DNA of 64,000 bases from Synaphobranchus kaupii (lineage: Eukaryota > Chordata > Actinopteri > Anguilliformes > Synaphobranchidae), in NCBI GenBank assembly GCA_029718625.1, contig CM056376.1, positions 23,117,869-23,181,868 of the forward strand, in the 5' to 3' direction. Made by a program: the position numbers and the translations under genes. The notes under the pieces were generated by a model, which ran no database searches, had not been told where the DNA came from, and worked only from the letters and a program-made list of their open reading frames with translations. Below are positions 63,668 to 64,000 of the stretch, piece by piece (position 1 is the first letter of the stretch; the number at the start of each line of letters is the position of its first letter).

Positions 63668-63703
<36 letters not shown>

Positions 63704-63708
63704 AAGCA
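63388..63708. repeat. (AC)n microsatellite with CGCACCGC interruptions
   Basis: AC tracts interrupted repeatedly by GCACCGC blocks, forming an irregular compound array. ORFs on both strands are repeat translations. Confidence 0.95.
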
Positions 63709-63838
63709 GCAAATTCACACACATCACATCTGGAAAACTACTCAAAGCACATAGTCCTCTGCAAACAGTTTAAATAATGCTCGCCAAGGACCAACAAAAA
63801 AAAGGAGGGAAACATTGTGTTATTGTGAACAGAAGGGT

Positions 63839-64000
63839 GGAGAAACACTGGGAGGGGGGGGGGTGGGAGGGTGGAGAAACACTGGGGGGTGGGGGGGTGG
63901 GAGGGTGGAGAAACACTGGGAGGGGGGGGGTGGGAGGGTGGAGAAACACTGGGAGGGGGGGGTGGGAGGGTGGAGAAACACTGGGGGGTGGGGGGGTGGG
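63839..64000. repeat. About 32-38 bp G-rich minisatellite running off the window
   Basis: Units of GGGTGGAGAAACACTGGGAG plus a G run repeat about five times up to the last base. The array continues beyond 64000. Its G runs could form quadruplexes. Confidence 0.9.

Overview
The window is vertebrate nuclear DNA, almost certainly from a ray-finned (teleost) fish. It has small coding exons with GT-AG borders, large introns, Tc1/Sleeping Beauty-like and piggyBac DNA transposons, tRNA-headed SINEs, and very many CA/TG microsatellites and minisatellites. The species cannot be resolved from the sequence. Two runs of exactly 500 Ns (8274-8773, 38266-38765) are scaffold gaps. Several otherwise well-conserved exons carry 1-nt indels, which looks more like assembly error than gene decay.

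Three protein-coding genes are recognisable. (1) A long-chain acyl-CoA synthetase, best matching acsl5, lies on the + strand at 2274-11881. It has 16 visible coding exons; the exon(s) for the central adenylation core fall in the first N gap. (2) bin3, an N-BAR protein, lies on the - strand. Its last four coding exons sit between 34975 and 19962; the 5' exons were not found. (3) A neuropilin, best matching nrp2, lies on the - strand from 63032 down to 40395. Only its 3' part is present: linker, MAM domain, stalk, transmembrane segment and cytoplasmic tail. The CUB and F5/8 exons should lie beyond 64000. Both mutually exclusive NRP2 C-termini are encoded, the NRP2B type at 47667-47956 and the NRP2A type at 40395-40698. 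acsl5 and bin3 converge tail to tail across about 6 kb of AT-rich DNA; bin3 and nrp2 run in tandem.

Mobile DNA: a nearly complete piggyBac element (50604-54689) with TTAA target duplications, short terminal inverted repeats and a DDD transposase sits antisense in an nrp2 intron. A composite Tc1 region (21222-22875) lies in a bin3 intron and joins the 5' end of one Tc1 family to the transposase and 3' end of a Sleeping Beauty-like family. A 463-bp TIR element with a TTA target duplication lies at 44046-44508; its 3' end has also been amplified into a tandem array at 3627-3821 inside acsl5. hAT-like foldback elements and two SINEs are also present.

The most unusual structure is a 35-bp minisatellite at 10641-11411 whose unit spans an acsl5 exon/intron junction, producing 22 tandem copies of the 5' splice site. 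Two more minisatellites in the same gene also abut splice sites. No bacterial-type features, CRISPR arrays, rRNA or tRNA genes were seen.
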